A model generated the notes under the pieces. That model did no database searches and was not told the DNA's origin. It saw nothing but the letters and a program-made list of their open reading frames with translations. A stretch of DNA of 10,145 nucleotides from Zoogloeaceae bacterium (GTDB taxonomy: Bacteria > Pseudomonadota > Gammaproteobacteria > Burkholderiales > Rhodocyclaceae), in NCBI GenBank assembly GCA_031267345.1, contig JAIRZG010000088.1:1-10145 (forward strand), written 5' to 3'. Made by a program: the position numbers and the translations under genes. Below, piece by piece: positions 1 through 7,067 of the stretch; position 1 is the stretch's first letter, and every line of letters starts with the position of its first letter.

Positions 1-86
1 TCCGGATCGCGTTGTGGCGCCGGAATCAGGGCTTCAACACGCCCCCAAAAAGCATCCGATACCTCCCAACTCGCCATGCGCTTCAT
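1..86 (-). CDS. IS5-family transposase, N-terminal part (cut by window edge)
   Basis: The first 28 codons of a transposase lie on the minus strand and run off the left edge. The peptide begins MKRMASWEVSDAFWGRVEAL and continues into IPAPQRDP. This W-E-V-S-D-x-F-W followed by a Pro-rich L-I-P-x-P is the usual opening of IS5-family (IS427-like) DDE transposases, ahead of the DUF4096-type N-terminal domain. The ATG at 84-86 is chosen because a GAGG lies about nine bases upstream; another in-frame ATG at 99-101 would add five residues but has no clear ribosome binding site. The catalytic domain is outside the window, so it cannot be said whether the gene is intact. The family call is recognition of the N-terminal pattern only. 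Confidence 0.72.
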   Translation of the reverse strand, partial: MKRMASWEVSDAFWGRVEALIPAPQRDP

Positions 87-173
87 GCTCAGCTGCCTCA
101 TCGTTACCAAACAACCGCAGCATGAACCATTCGGCAAAATAGTACAAGCTATTTACGGATAAGTCCTTAGTCC
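1..173 (-). mobile_element. End of an IS5-family insertion sequence; outer boundary uncertain
   Basis: The transposase start and its roughly 90-base upstream leader belong to an insertion sequence that continues beyond the left edge. On the minus strand the leader contains GGACTTATCCGTAAATAG (about 149-166), which resembles the terminal region of IS5-family elements, so the end is placed near 173. Only one end is in the window, so neither the inverted repeat nor a target-site duplication can be verified. The true end could lie further right, up to about 230. Confidence 0.4.
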
Positions 174-395
174 GATGCAGTTCGAGGAACTCTGGCAGAA
201 ACGGCAGGCGCATCAAGCCAGAATATGAACCCCTCTATGGGATGCGAAAGTGAGGGGCAAGGTCAGCTGGCGCTCGCCTGACAAAATGATTGTGCTCAAA
301 ATTTCACCAGATGGTGGCTGGTGACAGGACTGCTCGTTCTACCCCTTTACCCACGCAAACACGATCCATGATTCAGCAGGTATGATGACATTGAG
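87..395. other. Stretch without an intact gene between the IS transposase and the hipA-like remnant
   Basis: No convincing coding sequence is seen here. The longest reading frames are short and have no recognisable family pattern. The left part (to about 173) is probably the leader and end of the insertion sequence. The rest is likely junction or decayed DNA between the IS element and the truncated hipA-like fragment. No tRNA-like fold, tandem repeat or strong terminator was noticed. Confidence 0.5.
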
Positions 396-592
396 ATGCG
401 ACCCTCATGCTCGAAGGCCGCCGCCATGCGGGTGATTTCGTTCGGCGTGAGTCCGTTTTGCCGCGCGACATCGCGCCAGCGCTCCAGCGAATCCAGTATC
501 GCCAGCAGTCCTTCCTTGACGAGAGCGGTTGTCATTTTGAAGTACGACGCGGCGCGCGCGCAGTCGTCCGCAAGGACTACCAGGCGGGGGTT
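347..592 (-). pseudogene. HipA-family kinase/toxin, C-terminal remnant
   Basis: An open frame on the minus strand reads NPRLVVLADDCARAASYFKM, then an amphipathic helix, then ERWRDVARQNGLTPNEITRM and AAFEHE. The order A-x-x-F-x-M, a V/I-rich helix, W-R-D-x-A-x-x-x-G-L-x-x-x-E-I-x-x-M and AFEH resembles the end of HipA-family Ser/Thr kinase toxins of type II toxin-antitoxin systems. The similarity covers about 404-592; after FEHE the frame runs to a stop at 347 with unrelated sequence. The kinase core and any HipB partner are missing, so this is a non-functional relic. Its upstream end overlaps the last codons of the cytochrome b561 gene in another frame, which places a recombination breakpoint near 590. 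The family assignment is from memory of the family pattern and is moderate. Confidence 0.5.
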
Positions 593-1272
593 TCCACGGC
601 GGCGGGTGGGAGGGACGGTGGTTCAGGGATCCAGGCGCCGCAGGCTGCCCAGAGGGCGAAGGCGGCAATCGCCAGCGCCAGCAGCAGGGCCGGAATGCCG
701 CCGCCCTGGGCGGGTTGGGGCGATTCGTTTTCCGGGGTTTCGGCGCGTCCGGTGAGCATGGGCAGGAGCAGATTGTGCTTTTGCACGAGTTTGTAAAAAA
801 CAATGGAAGCGACATGCAGGCCGATGAAAACGAACAGCGCATTGGCGAGCAGGTGATGCCAGCCCGCGAGCCGAACCGCAAGATCGTCATCAATCAGAGC
901 GGCAAGCGGTCCGTGAAAACTGATTTCATCGTAGGCGAACAGCCCCAGACCGGTTTGCAGGGCGGTCAAAAAAAGCAGGGCGAAGACGGAAAGCGCGCCC
1001 AGCGGGTTGTGTCCCAGACCGCGCCACTCGCCTTTCAGATAGGCAAGGATGCGGGCGGGTGTGGGGAAGAATTGCAAAAAGCGGGCGTAGGTGGAGCCGA
1101 CGAAGCCCCAGACAAGGCGAAAGACGATCAGCCCGACTACAAAAATACCGATCCTGCCGTGCAGGACAATGGCGTCCTCCATTTTGCCGGTGACGAACAG
1201 GGCGGCAATGGAGGCGACCAGCGACCAGTGAAAAAGGCGGGTGGGCAGATCCCAGACTTTGACGGTTTGCAT
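577..1272 (-). CDS. Cytochrome b561 / Ni-Fe hydrogenase b-type cytochrome family membrane protein
   Basis: A 231-residue membrane protein of the bacterial cytochrome b561 group (CytB-like, COG3658 type). It probably binds b-type haem and passes electrons between quinones and a periplasmic partner, often a small c-type cytochrome. It opens with VKVWDLPTRLFHWSL, the family signature, with H15. Other likely haem ligands are H38, H139 or H140, and H153. Hydrophobic helices lie at about 12-30, 38-60, 92-112 and 138-162. A fifth helix at about 190-212 follows a Pro/Gln/Gly linker, and the protein ends in a Pro-rich tail. The frame is open to 1323, but the ATG at 1270-1272 is preferred because GAAAGGAG lies ten bases upstream and the family motif follows at once. 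It starts 34 bases after secF, so it may be cotranscribed with it. Its redox partner is not in the window. Confidence 0.88.
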   Translation of the reverse strand: MQTVKVWDLPTRLFHWSLVASIAALFVTGKMEDAIVLHGRIGIFVVGLIVFRLVWGFVGSTYARFLQFFPTPARILAYLKGEWRGLGHNPLGALSVFALLFLTALQTGLGLFAYDEISFHGPLAALIDDDLAVRLAGWHHLLANALFVFIGLHVASIVFYKLVQKHNLLLPMLTGRAETPENESPQPAQGGGIPALLLALAIAAFALWAACGAWIPEPPSLPPAAVETPAW

Positions 1273-1306
1273 GGATGAAAAACTCCTTTCAGAAGACGCG
1301 CCGCAT

Positions 1307-2293
1307 TTAAACGCAAGCGCCATCCGCCGTCACGGTCGGGTCTTTGGTCTTGGCGGGTTTGATGAACTGTTCGCGCGAGACGCCCAGCCACATGACAATG
1401 GGCGAAGCCACCAGCACTGACGAGTAAATGCCGAAGCAGATGCCGATGGTCAGCGCCAGCGCGAAATTGTGCAGGGTCTCGCCGCCGAAGATCAACATGG
1501 AAAGCACTACCGCCTGCGTCGAACCGTGGGTGATGACGGTACGCGACATGGTGCTGGTGATGGCGTGATCCAGCACTTGCGCCGTTGTCATGCCGCGCAC
1601 CTTCCTGAACGTTTCGCGCACCCGGTCGAAGACCACCACGGATTCATTGACAGAGTATCCCAGCACCGCCAGCACCGCCGCCAGCACGGAAAGCGAGAAC
1701 TCCCACTGAAAGAAGGCGAAAAAGCCTAGAATGATGGTGACATCGTGCAGGTTGGCGATGATGGTGGAAACGGCAAAACGCCATTCAAAGCGGAAGGCCA
1801 GATAGACCATGATGCCGACCACCACGAACAACAACGCCAGCGCGCCATTTTCCGCCAGTTCCTTGCCGACCTGCGGGCCGACAAACTCGACGCGACGCAG
1901 ATCGGGCGGCGTGACGGCGGTGGACTGGAGCATCGCCAGCACCAGTTCGCCTTGACGCGCGGTATCGGGCGCGGCGTTGGCGGAAACCGCATCGGCGTCG
2001 TCGTCATGCAGCTTCAGCGGCAGACGAATCAGCACGTCCTGCGAGGAGCCAAAATACTGCACTGGCGCGTCGCTGTATCCGGCCTGTTCCAGCGCGGCGC
2101 GAATTTCGGTCAGCGGCGCGCTGTCCTGATAATGCACTTCCACCAGTGTGCCCCCCGTGAATTCCACGGAAAAATTAAGCCCGCGCAGAATCAGAAAAAG
2201 GACCGCCAGCACGAAGGTGATAAGGGAAATGATATTGAACGCCAGCGCGTGGCGCATGACGGGAATATCTTTCTTGATGCGGAAAAATTCCAT
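1307..2293 (-). CDS. secF: Protein translocase subunit SecF
   Basis: An inner-membrane protein of 328 residues that forms the SecDF complex, which uses the proton motive force to pull exported proteins through SecYEG. The first membrane helix is at about 16-37, followed by the conserved NFSVEFTGGTLVEV at about 40-53 and a periplasmic domain. The C-terminal half holds the remaining helices of the RND-like fold, including LGYSVNESVVVFDRVRE, a SecF hallmark. Length is near the family norm. AAGGAAG lies about eight bases before the ATG. The gene begins only 12 bases after the secD stop, so its ribosome binding site touches the secD end, which fits tight coupling. Confidence 0.97.
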   Translation of the reverse strand: MEFFRIKKDIPVMRHALAFNIISLITFVLAVLFLILRGLNFSVEFTGGTLVEVHYQDSAPLTEIRAALEQAGYSDAPVQYFGSSQDVLIRLPLKLHDDDADAVSANAAPDTARQGELVLAMLQSTAVTPPDLRRVEFVGPQVGKELAENGALALLFVVVGIMVYLAFRFEWRFAVSTIIANLHDVTIILGFFAFFQWEFSLSVLAAVLAVLGYSVNESVVVFDRVRETFRKVRGMTTAQVLDHAITSTMSRTVITHGSTQAVVLSMLIFGGETLHNFALALTIGICFGIYSSVLVASPIVMWLGVSREQFIKPAKTKDPTVTADGACV

Positions 2294-2305
2294 GATGGGC
2301 TTCCT

Positions 2306-4198
2306 TTATCGGGCCTTGTTAGGTTCGGGTTTCCAGACCTGACCGATGGAGACATGGGTAAGTTTGCGCTGGTAACCGTAGATCAGGTTGATCAGCGCGC
2401 GTGAGACTGTAACCGCCGAGAAAATGGAGGTGAGGATGCCCAGGCAATGCACCACGGCAAAACCGCGCACCGGACCGGAGCCGAAAACCAGCAACGCCAG
2501 ACCGGCAATCAGGGTGGTGAGGTTGGAGTCGAGAATGGTATCGAAGGCGCGTTCATAACCGGCATGGATGGCGGCCTGCGGCGGCAGTCCGGCGCGCAGT
2601 TCCTCACGGATGCGCTCGTTGATCAGCACGTTGGCGTCAATCGCCATGCCCAGAGTGAGCGCGATGGCGGCGATGCCGGGCAGGGTCAGCGTGGCTTGCA
2701 ATATGGAAAGCAACGCCACCAGAAAAAGCAGATTGGCGGTCAGCGCGATACTCGAAATCAGGCCAAACATGCGGTAGTAAAGGCACATGAACACCACGAT
2801 GGCGACAAAGCCCCAGAGCGTGGAATCAAAGCCTTTCCGGATGTTGTCCTTTCCCAGCGAGGGGCCGATGGTGCGTTCCTCGATGATTTCCATCGGCGCG
2901 GCAAGCGAACCGGCGCGCAGCAGGAGGGCGATGTCGCTGGCTTCGGACATTCGCATACTGCCGGAAATCATCATCCGTCCGCCACCGATTTCACTGCGGA
3001 TGACCGGCGCGGTAACGACTTCGGCGCGACCTTTTTCGATCAGCAGAATCGCCATGCGCTTGCCAACGTTTTCGCCGGTAATGGCGCGAATGGTGCGCGC
3101 GCCGGAGGCGTCAAAATCCAGATGCACGGCGGGTTGACCGTTGTCGTCTACGCCGGGTTGGGCGTTGGTCAGACGTTCGCCGGTCAGCACCACCTGTTTT
3201 TTCAGCAGGATGGGACGCGCGCGCCCATCGCGTTCGTGTTCGGTCATCAGTTCATCGCCGTAAGGCAGGTTTCCGGCCAGCGCCGCTTCCAGCGCGCCCG
3301 GCGTTTCATCGACCATACGCAGTTCCAGGGTCGCGGTGCGACCGATCATGTCCTTGGCCTTGGTGGTGTCCAGCACCCCCGGCAATTGCACCACAATACG
3401 ATCCGCGCCCTGCTGGGTGATTACCGGTTCGGCTACGCCCAGTTCGTTGATGCGGTTGTGCAGGGTGCTGATATTCTGTTTCAGCGCGTACTCGCCCAGT
3501 TGCTGCAAGGCTTCCGGGCGCAGGGTCGCCGTCAGGCGCGTTGTGTTGTCCACATTGGCGGCTTCCGCTTCCGCCAGCGCCAGTTCAGAAAAACGATCCC
3601 GGATCAATGCCTGCGCTTTTGTCCGCGTTTCGTCATTCTGAAAACGCAGGACAATGCTCCGGCCCTCGCGGTTGATGCCGGCGTAACGCAGATTCCTGTC
3701 GCGCATCAGGGTGCGCAGATCGGCGGCAATGGAATCCAGGCGCCGCAATTCCGCGCCCGGCATATCCACCTGCAAGAGAAAATGCACGCCGCCGCGCAAA
3801 TCCAGACCCAGATACATGGGCCGCGCGCCGATGCCGGTCAGCCATTGCGGCGAGGCGGAAAGAAAATTCAGCGCCACCACGTAATCATGGTCGGCGGCGT
3901 CTGGCGCGGGATTCAGCGCCTTTTCCAGCGCAACGCGCGCCCTGGCCTGCGTGTCTTCATCGGCAAAACGCGCCTTGATGCCGGTGGTGTCGGTAAAAAT
4001 GCCCATGTTCTCAATGTTGGCCGCCGCCAGAATTTCCTCGACGCGCGGCTTGAATTTATCGTCTACCTTCAGGGTGGCGCGGTTGGAAGAAATCTGCACG
4101 GCAGGCGACGAACCGAGAAAATTAGGCAGTGTATAGACGAAACTGATCAGCAGGGCCGCCAGTACAACGATGTTTTTCCAGAGCGGGAAACGGTTCAT
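2306..4198 (-). CDS. secD: Protein translocase subunit SecD
   Basis: An inner-membrane protein of 630 residues, slightly longer than E. coli SecD (615). It partners SecF in proton-driven late steps of Sec export. It has an N-terminal membrane helix at about 9-27, the SecD motif YLGLDLRGGVHFLLQVD starting near residue 129, a large periplasmic region (P1 domain), and five C-terminal helices. These include GMAIDANVLINERIREEL, the conserved segment that holds the key membrane Asp. It lies between yajC (99-base gap) and secF (12-base gap) in the standard order. No strong Shine-Dalgarno sequence precedes the ATG (only a weak AGG), while yajC and secF have clear ones. Confidence 0.97.
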   Translation of the reverse strand: MNRFPLWKNIVVLAALLISFVYTLPNFLGSSPAVQISSNRATLKVDDKFKPRVEEILAAANIENMGIFTDTTGIKARFADEDTQARARVALEKALNPAPDAADHDYVVALNFLSASPQWLTGIGARPMYLGLDLRGGVHFLLQVDMPGAELRRLDSIAADLRTLMRDRNLRYAGINREGRSIVLRFQNDETRTKAQALIRDRFSELALAEAEAANVDNTTRLTATLRPEALQQLGEYALKQNISTLHNRINELGVAEPVITQQGADRIVVQLPGVLDTTKAKDMIGRTATLELRMVDETPGALEAALAGNLPYGDELMTEHERDGRARPILLKKQVVLTGERLTNAQPGVDDNGQPAVHLDFDASGARTIRAITGENVGKRMAILLIEKGRAEVVTAPVIRSEIGGGRMMISGSMRMSEASDIALLLRAGSLAAPMEIIEERTIGPSLGKDNIRKGFDSTLWGFVAIVVFMCLYYRMFGLISSIALTANLLFLVALLSILQATLTLPGIAAIALTLGMAIDANVLINERIREELRAGLPPQAAIHAGYERAFDTILDSNLTTLIAGLALLVFGSGPVRGFAVVHCLGILTSIFSAVTVSRALINLIYGYQRKLTHVSIGQVWKPEPNKAR

Positions 4199-4297
4199 GG
4201 ATAAAGCCTGAAAACGTGAAAGAGAGACAGGGATAAAGTCAATGGGGGAGGCGGGCTTCCCCTGCCGTCAGGATGGATCAACTCGTCAGATGGGACG

Positions 4298-4636
4298 TCA
4301 GAGCGCCGATTTCAAGGCGCCCTTGGGCAAGGCCAGCACAATGGCGCTGCGCTGCACCAGCACTTCCGCGCCGGAGAGTGTTTCCAGCGCAGCATAGCTT
4401 TCGCCCAGTTTGCTGATGCGTCCGACCAAACCGCCCTGCGTCACCACTTCATCGCCTTTTTGCAGGCTTTCCAGCAACTGCTTGTGCTCCTTGGCGCGTT
4501 TCATCTGCGGACGAATCATCATGAACCAGATGAAAACGAATACCAGGATGAAGGGTAAAAACGACATGAAACCACCGGGTTGGGTGACGGCAGCGGCGGC
4601 AGGAGCGGCTTCCTGCGCGTAGGCGATGCTGATCAT
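4298..4636 (-). CDS. yajC: Preprotein translocase accessory subunit YajC
   Basis: A 112-residue single-span inner-membrane protein that associates with SecDF and the SecYEG translocon. A short Ala-rich N-terminus is followed by one membrane helix at about 24-41 (FLPFILVFVFIWFMMIRPQ). The cytoplasmic YajC signature comes next: RPQMKRAKEHKQLLESLQKG, then GDEVVTQGGLVGRISK. The length is typical. AAAGGAGT lies about eight bases before the ATG. It sits between tgt and secD, as in most proteobacteria. Confidence 0.96.
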   Translation of the reverse strand: MISIAYAQEAAPAAAAVTQPGGFMSFLPFILVFVFIWFMMIRPQMKRAKEHKQLLESLQKGDEVVTQGGLVGRISKLGESYAALETLSGAEVLVQRSAIVLALPKGALKSAL

Positions 4637-4685
4637 GGGGAGACTCCTTTAAACGTCAATGGCGAAACAGCGAAAATCGCGCATT

Positions 4686-5810
4686 CTAGCATCCCTTTAG
4701 CCTTTCGCCGCCGGATCGATCCGCGTGAAAGCGGGAGACAAACGCCGAAAACCGTCCCGCGTCAATGGCGGCGCGCATTTCCGCCATCAGGGTTTGATAG
4801 TAATGCAGGTTGTGCACGGTGTTCAATATCGCCGCCAATATTTCTCCGGCGCGAAAAAGATGATGCAGATAGGCGCGGCTGAAATTTTTGCAGGCATAAC
4901 AGGCGCAGCCGACTTCCAGCGGCGCTTCATCCCGCCGATGCGCGGCATTCTTTATCCGCACGTCGCCATGACGGGTAAACAGATGCCCGTTCCTCGCGTT
5001 GCGCGTCGGCATGACGCAATCGAACATGTCCATGCCCAGTCCGACCGCATGCACCAAGTCTTCCGGTGTCCCCACGCCCATCAGGTAGCGCGGCTTTTCC
5101 ACGGGCAGACGCGGCGCGACATGCGCCAGAACGCGCGCCATCTCGGCCTTGGGTTCGCCCACCGACAGTCCGCCAATCGCCATGCCATCAAAGCCGATGT
5201 CATTCAGCCCCGCCAGCGACTCATCGCGCAAGGCCGCATACATGCCGCCCTGCACAATGCCGAACAGGGCGTTGGGATTTTCCAGTCGTTCATGCCGCGC
5301 CCGCGAGCGTCGCGCCCAATCCAGCGACAGGCGCATGGATTGGGCGGCGGCCTCAAAACTGGCTGGATAGGGAGTGCATTCGTCGAAAATCATCACGATA
5401 TCCGAATTCAACGTCTGCTGGATGTCCATCGAGATTTCTGGCGTGAGCAAAAGTTTCGCGCCGTCTATGGGCGAGGAAAACTTCACCCCTTCGGCGCTGA
5501 TTTTTCGCATCGCCCCCAGCGAAAACACCTGAAAGCCACCGGAATCCGTGAGGATCGGCTTCTCCCAGCCCATGAAGCCATGCAGTCCGCCAAACTGCCG
5601 CAACGTCTCGACCCCCGGTCGCAACCACAGGTGAAAGGTGTTGCCCAGGCAAATCTGCGCGCCCGTCTCCCGCAACATGGCGGGCGTCATCGCCTTGACC
5701 ACGCCATAGGTTCCCACCGGCATGAATACCGGCGTCTCCACCACGCCATGCGCCAATTCCAGCCTGCCGCGCCGCGCCTGCGCGTCTGTATTCAGAAGGG
5801 AAAACCGCAT
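4686..5810 (-). CDS. tgt: Queuine tRNA-ribosyltransferase (tRNA-guanine transglycosylase)
   Basis: A 374-residue enzyme that exchanges guanine-34 in the anticodon of Asp, Asn, His and Tyr tRNAs for preQ1, a step in queuosine synthesis. Numbering matches the E. coli enzyme (375 aa) closely: D89 in TDSGGFQVFSLG, the nucleophile D264 in DMFDCVMPTRNARNG, and the zinc ligands C302, C304 and C307 in GCACYACKNF with H333 in NTVHNLHYY. GIVQGG (184-189) and GGLSVGEP (213-220) are also present. All catalytic and metal residues are intact. It heads the minus-strand block; queA, which often precedes it, is not here. No good Shine-Dalgarno is visible before the ATG, but the family N-terminus (MRFSLLNTDA) supports this start. 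Confidence 0.98.
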   Translation of the reverse strand: MRFSLLNTDAQARRGRLELAHGVVETPVFMPVGTYGVVKAMTPAMLRETGAQICLGNTFHLWLRPGVETLRQFGGLHGFMGWEKPILTDSGGFQVFSLGAMRKISAEGVKFSSPIDGAKLLLTPEISMDIQQTLNSDIVMIFDECTPYPASFEAAAQSMRLSLDWARRSRARHERLENPNALFGIVQGGMYAALRDESLAGLNDIGFDGMAIGGLSVGEPKAEMARVLAHVAPRLPVEKPRYLMGVGTPEDLVHAVGLGMDMFDCVMPTRNARNGHLFTRHGDVRIKNAAHRRDEAPLEVGCACYACKNFSRAYLHHLFRAGEILAAILNTVHNLHYYQTLMAEMRAAIDAGRFSAFVSRFHADRSGGERLKGC

Positions 5811-5898
5811 TTTCGGAACAACCGCTCAAAAACAAGGGACAGGGAGGATACTACAGGCCTCGGAAGACGGCGGATGAAAGGCGGAAAACTGTCTGATA

Positions 5899-5907
5899 TG
5901 GAATAAT
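5899..5907 (+). promoter_or_regulatory. Candidate extended -10 promoter for rsmD-coaD
   Basis: TGGAATAAT fits the extended -10 form TG-n-TATAAT with one mismatch. The expected -35 position (about 5879-5884) reads AGGCGG and does not match the consensus, which extended -10 promoters can tolerate. It lies 62 bases before the rsmD ATG. This is a motif match only. Confidence 0.3.
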
Positions 5908-5923
5908 GCGGGCGGCGCGAGGG

Positions 5924-5945
5924 AGGCCGTCCGGCCTTTTGTTTT
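5924..5945 (+). terminator. Terminator-like hairpin in the rsmD leader
   Basis: AGGCCG and CGGCCT (5924-5929 and 5932-5937) form a short perfect GC-rich inverted repeat, followed by TTTTGTTTT to 5945. The shape is that of a small intrinsic terminator on the plus strand. No plus-strand gene ends upstream, so it would sit in the rsmD leader if the promoter at 5899-5907 is real, where it could attenuate transcription. The stem is short and the loop tight (two bases, or four with a five-pair stem). Confidence 0.35.
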
Positions 5946-5969
5946 GCGCGACATTTTTTATTTTTCCGG

Positions 5970-6518
5970 ATGAATTCGCTGCGTATCATTGGCGGCCAGT
6001 GGCGTCGCCAGCTTGTTCGTTTTCCTGACAGCGCGGGCTTGCGTCCGACGCCGGATCGGGTGCGCGAAACCCTGTTCAACTGGCTGGGGCAGGATTTGAG
6101 CGGGCGCGTCTGTCTTGACCTCTTCGCGGGCAGCGGCGCTTTGGGCTTTGAGGCGGCTTCCCGTGGGGCGGCGCGGGTGGTGCTGGTGGAAAAGGACGCC
6201 AGAGTGATGCGGGTATTGAAGGAAAACGCGCGGCGGCTCAAAATGCCGGAGACAGTAGAATTCGTCACGGCGGATGCGTTAGAATTCGCCGTTTCCTGCC
6301 AGACGCCATTCGACGTGGTGTTTGCCGACCCGCCCTACCGGCAGGATTGGCTTGCCCGCCTCGAACCCGTCCTGGATACGCTGCTCAAGACGAATGGCAG
6401 CCTGTACGCGGAGGCGGAATTTCCCGTCGAAACCTTGGGACAGTGGCGCGTCGCGCGTCAGGGACAGGCCGGACAGGTTTGTTTTTATCTGCTTAACATG
6501 TTGGAGTCTGACGCTTGA
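5970..6518 (+). CDS. rsmD: 16S rRNA (guanine(966)-N(2))-methyltransferase RsmD
   Basis: A 182-residue SAM-dependent enzyme that methylates N2 of G966 in 16S rRNA during 30S assembly. Residues 4-10 (LRIIGGQ) and the following LRPTPDRVRETLFNWL are family signatures. The SAM-binding loop is DLFAGSGALGFEA (50-62). The catalytic motif is DPPY (120-123), typical of N2-guanine and N6-adenine methylases. The ATG at 5970 gives the usual N-terminus but has no Shine-Dalgarno; the bases before it are T-rich (TTTTTTATTTTTCCGG). The stop codon overlaps the coaD start, so the two are translationally coupled. Confidence 0.96.
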   Translation: MNSLRIIGGQWRRQLVRFPDSAGLRPTPDRVRETLFNWLGQDLSGRVCLDLFAGSGALGFEAASRGAARVVLVEKDARVMRVLKENARRLKMPETVEFVTADALEFAVSCQTPFDVVFADPPYRQDWLARLEPVLDTLLKTNGSLYAEAEFPVETLGQWRVARQGQAGQVCFYLLNMLESDA

Positions 6519-7024
6519 ACAACCGCACACCGCCGGAGAGTCGCCTCGCGGTCTACCCCGGCACCTTTGACCCCATTACGCGCGGGCATGAAGATCTGGT
6601 GCGACGGGCGGCGCGGCTTTTCGACAAAGTAACGCTGGCCGTGGCGGAAAGTCCGGTCAAACAGCCGTTTTTCCCGCTTGCCGAGCGGGTGGAAATGGCA
6701 CAGGAAATGCTTGTCGATCTGCCCAATGTGGAAGTCTGCGGCTTCAACTGCCTGCTCATGCATTTTGTGCAGGCGCAAGGCGCGCAGGTTATCATTCGCG
6801 GGCTGCGGGCGGTGTCCGATTTTGAATACGAATTCCAGATGGCGGGCATGAACCGCCAGCTTTTTCCGGCGGTGGATACCATTTTCCTGACGCCGGGCGA
6901 GCAATACATGTTCGTTTCCGCCACCATGGTGCGCGAAATCGCCCGTTTGGGCGGCGATGTCAACAAATTTGTGCATCCTGCCGTGGCGCGGCGGATGACG
7001 GAACGGCACAAGGCTGCCCGATAG
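6515..7024 (+). CDS. coaD: Pantetheine-phosphate adenylyltransferase (phosphopantetheine adenylyltransferase)
   Basis: A 169-residue enzyme that joins 4'-phosphopantetheine and ATP to give dephospho-CoA, the penultimate step of coenzyme A synthesis. It shows the nucleotidyltransferase motif YPGTFDPITRGH (14-25), RGLRAVSDFEYEFQMA (95-110), and FVSATMVREIARLGGD (133-148), which corresponds to the ISST-x-VRE motif. The start is TTG at 6515-6517, inside the rsmD stop (TTGA). GGAG lies eight bases upstream, and no ATG or GTG in frame precedes the core motif, so TTG is well supported. At 169 residues it is slightly longer than the usual 160 because of about nine extra N-terminal residues. The next gene, a ferredoxin, is a common neighbour of coaD in proteobacteria. 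Confidence 0.97.
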   Translation: MNNRTPPESRLAVYPGTFDPITRGHEDLVRRAARLFDKVTLAVAESPVKQPFFPLAERVEMAQEMLVDLPNVEVCGFNCLLMHFVQAQGAQVIIRGLRAVSDFEYEFQMAGMNRQLFPAVDTIFLTPGEQYMFVSATMVREIARLGGDVNKFVHPAVARRMTERHKAAR

Positions 7025-7067
7025 TCGGCGGCAATCTTGATTTTTTAAAACAGGGAGGAACCCCAAA

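Larger units (their letters stand above)
5811..5969. promoter_or_regulatory. Divergent intergenic region between tgt and rsmD
   Basis: This 159-base gap must hold the start signals for both the leftward tgt-yajC-secDF block and the rightward rsmD-coaD block. On the plus strand the clearest element is TGGAATAAT at 5899-5907, an extended -10 (TG-n-AATAAT, five of six matches to TATAAT) with no good -35. It is followed by a GC hairpin with a T-rich tail. On the minus strand only a weak TAGTAT (5848-5853) was seen. No operator-like palindrome was recognised. Confidence 0.45.

Noticed and set aside
405..893. Long minus-strand frame of 162 codons overlapping the cytochrome gene
   Set aside because: It is a frame shadow of cytochrome b561: Pro/Arg/Ser-rich composition, no family motif, and it lies inside a clearly real gene.
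2447..4204. Plus-strand frame of 585 codons antisense to secD
   Set aside because: Its Gln/His/Gly/Arg-rich composition is typical of the complement of a GC-rich gene. secD is unambiguous on the other strand.
5848..5853. TAGTAT as a -10 box for tgt on the minus strand
   Set aside because: It matches TATAAT at only four of six positions and has no -35 partner, too weak to list.
4725..5906. Plus-strand frame of 393 codons antisense to tgt
   Set aside because: It is antisense to a fully conserved tgt with all catalytic residues, and has no recognisable domain.
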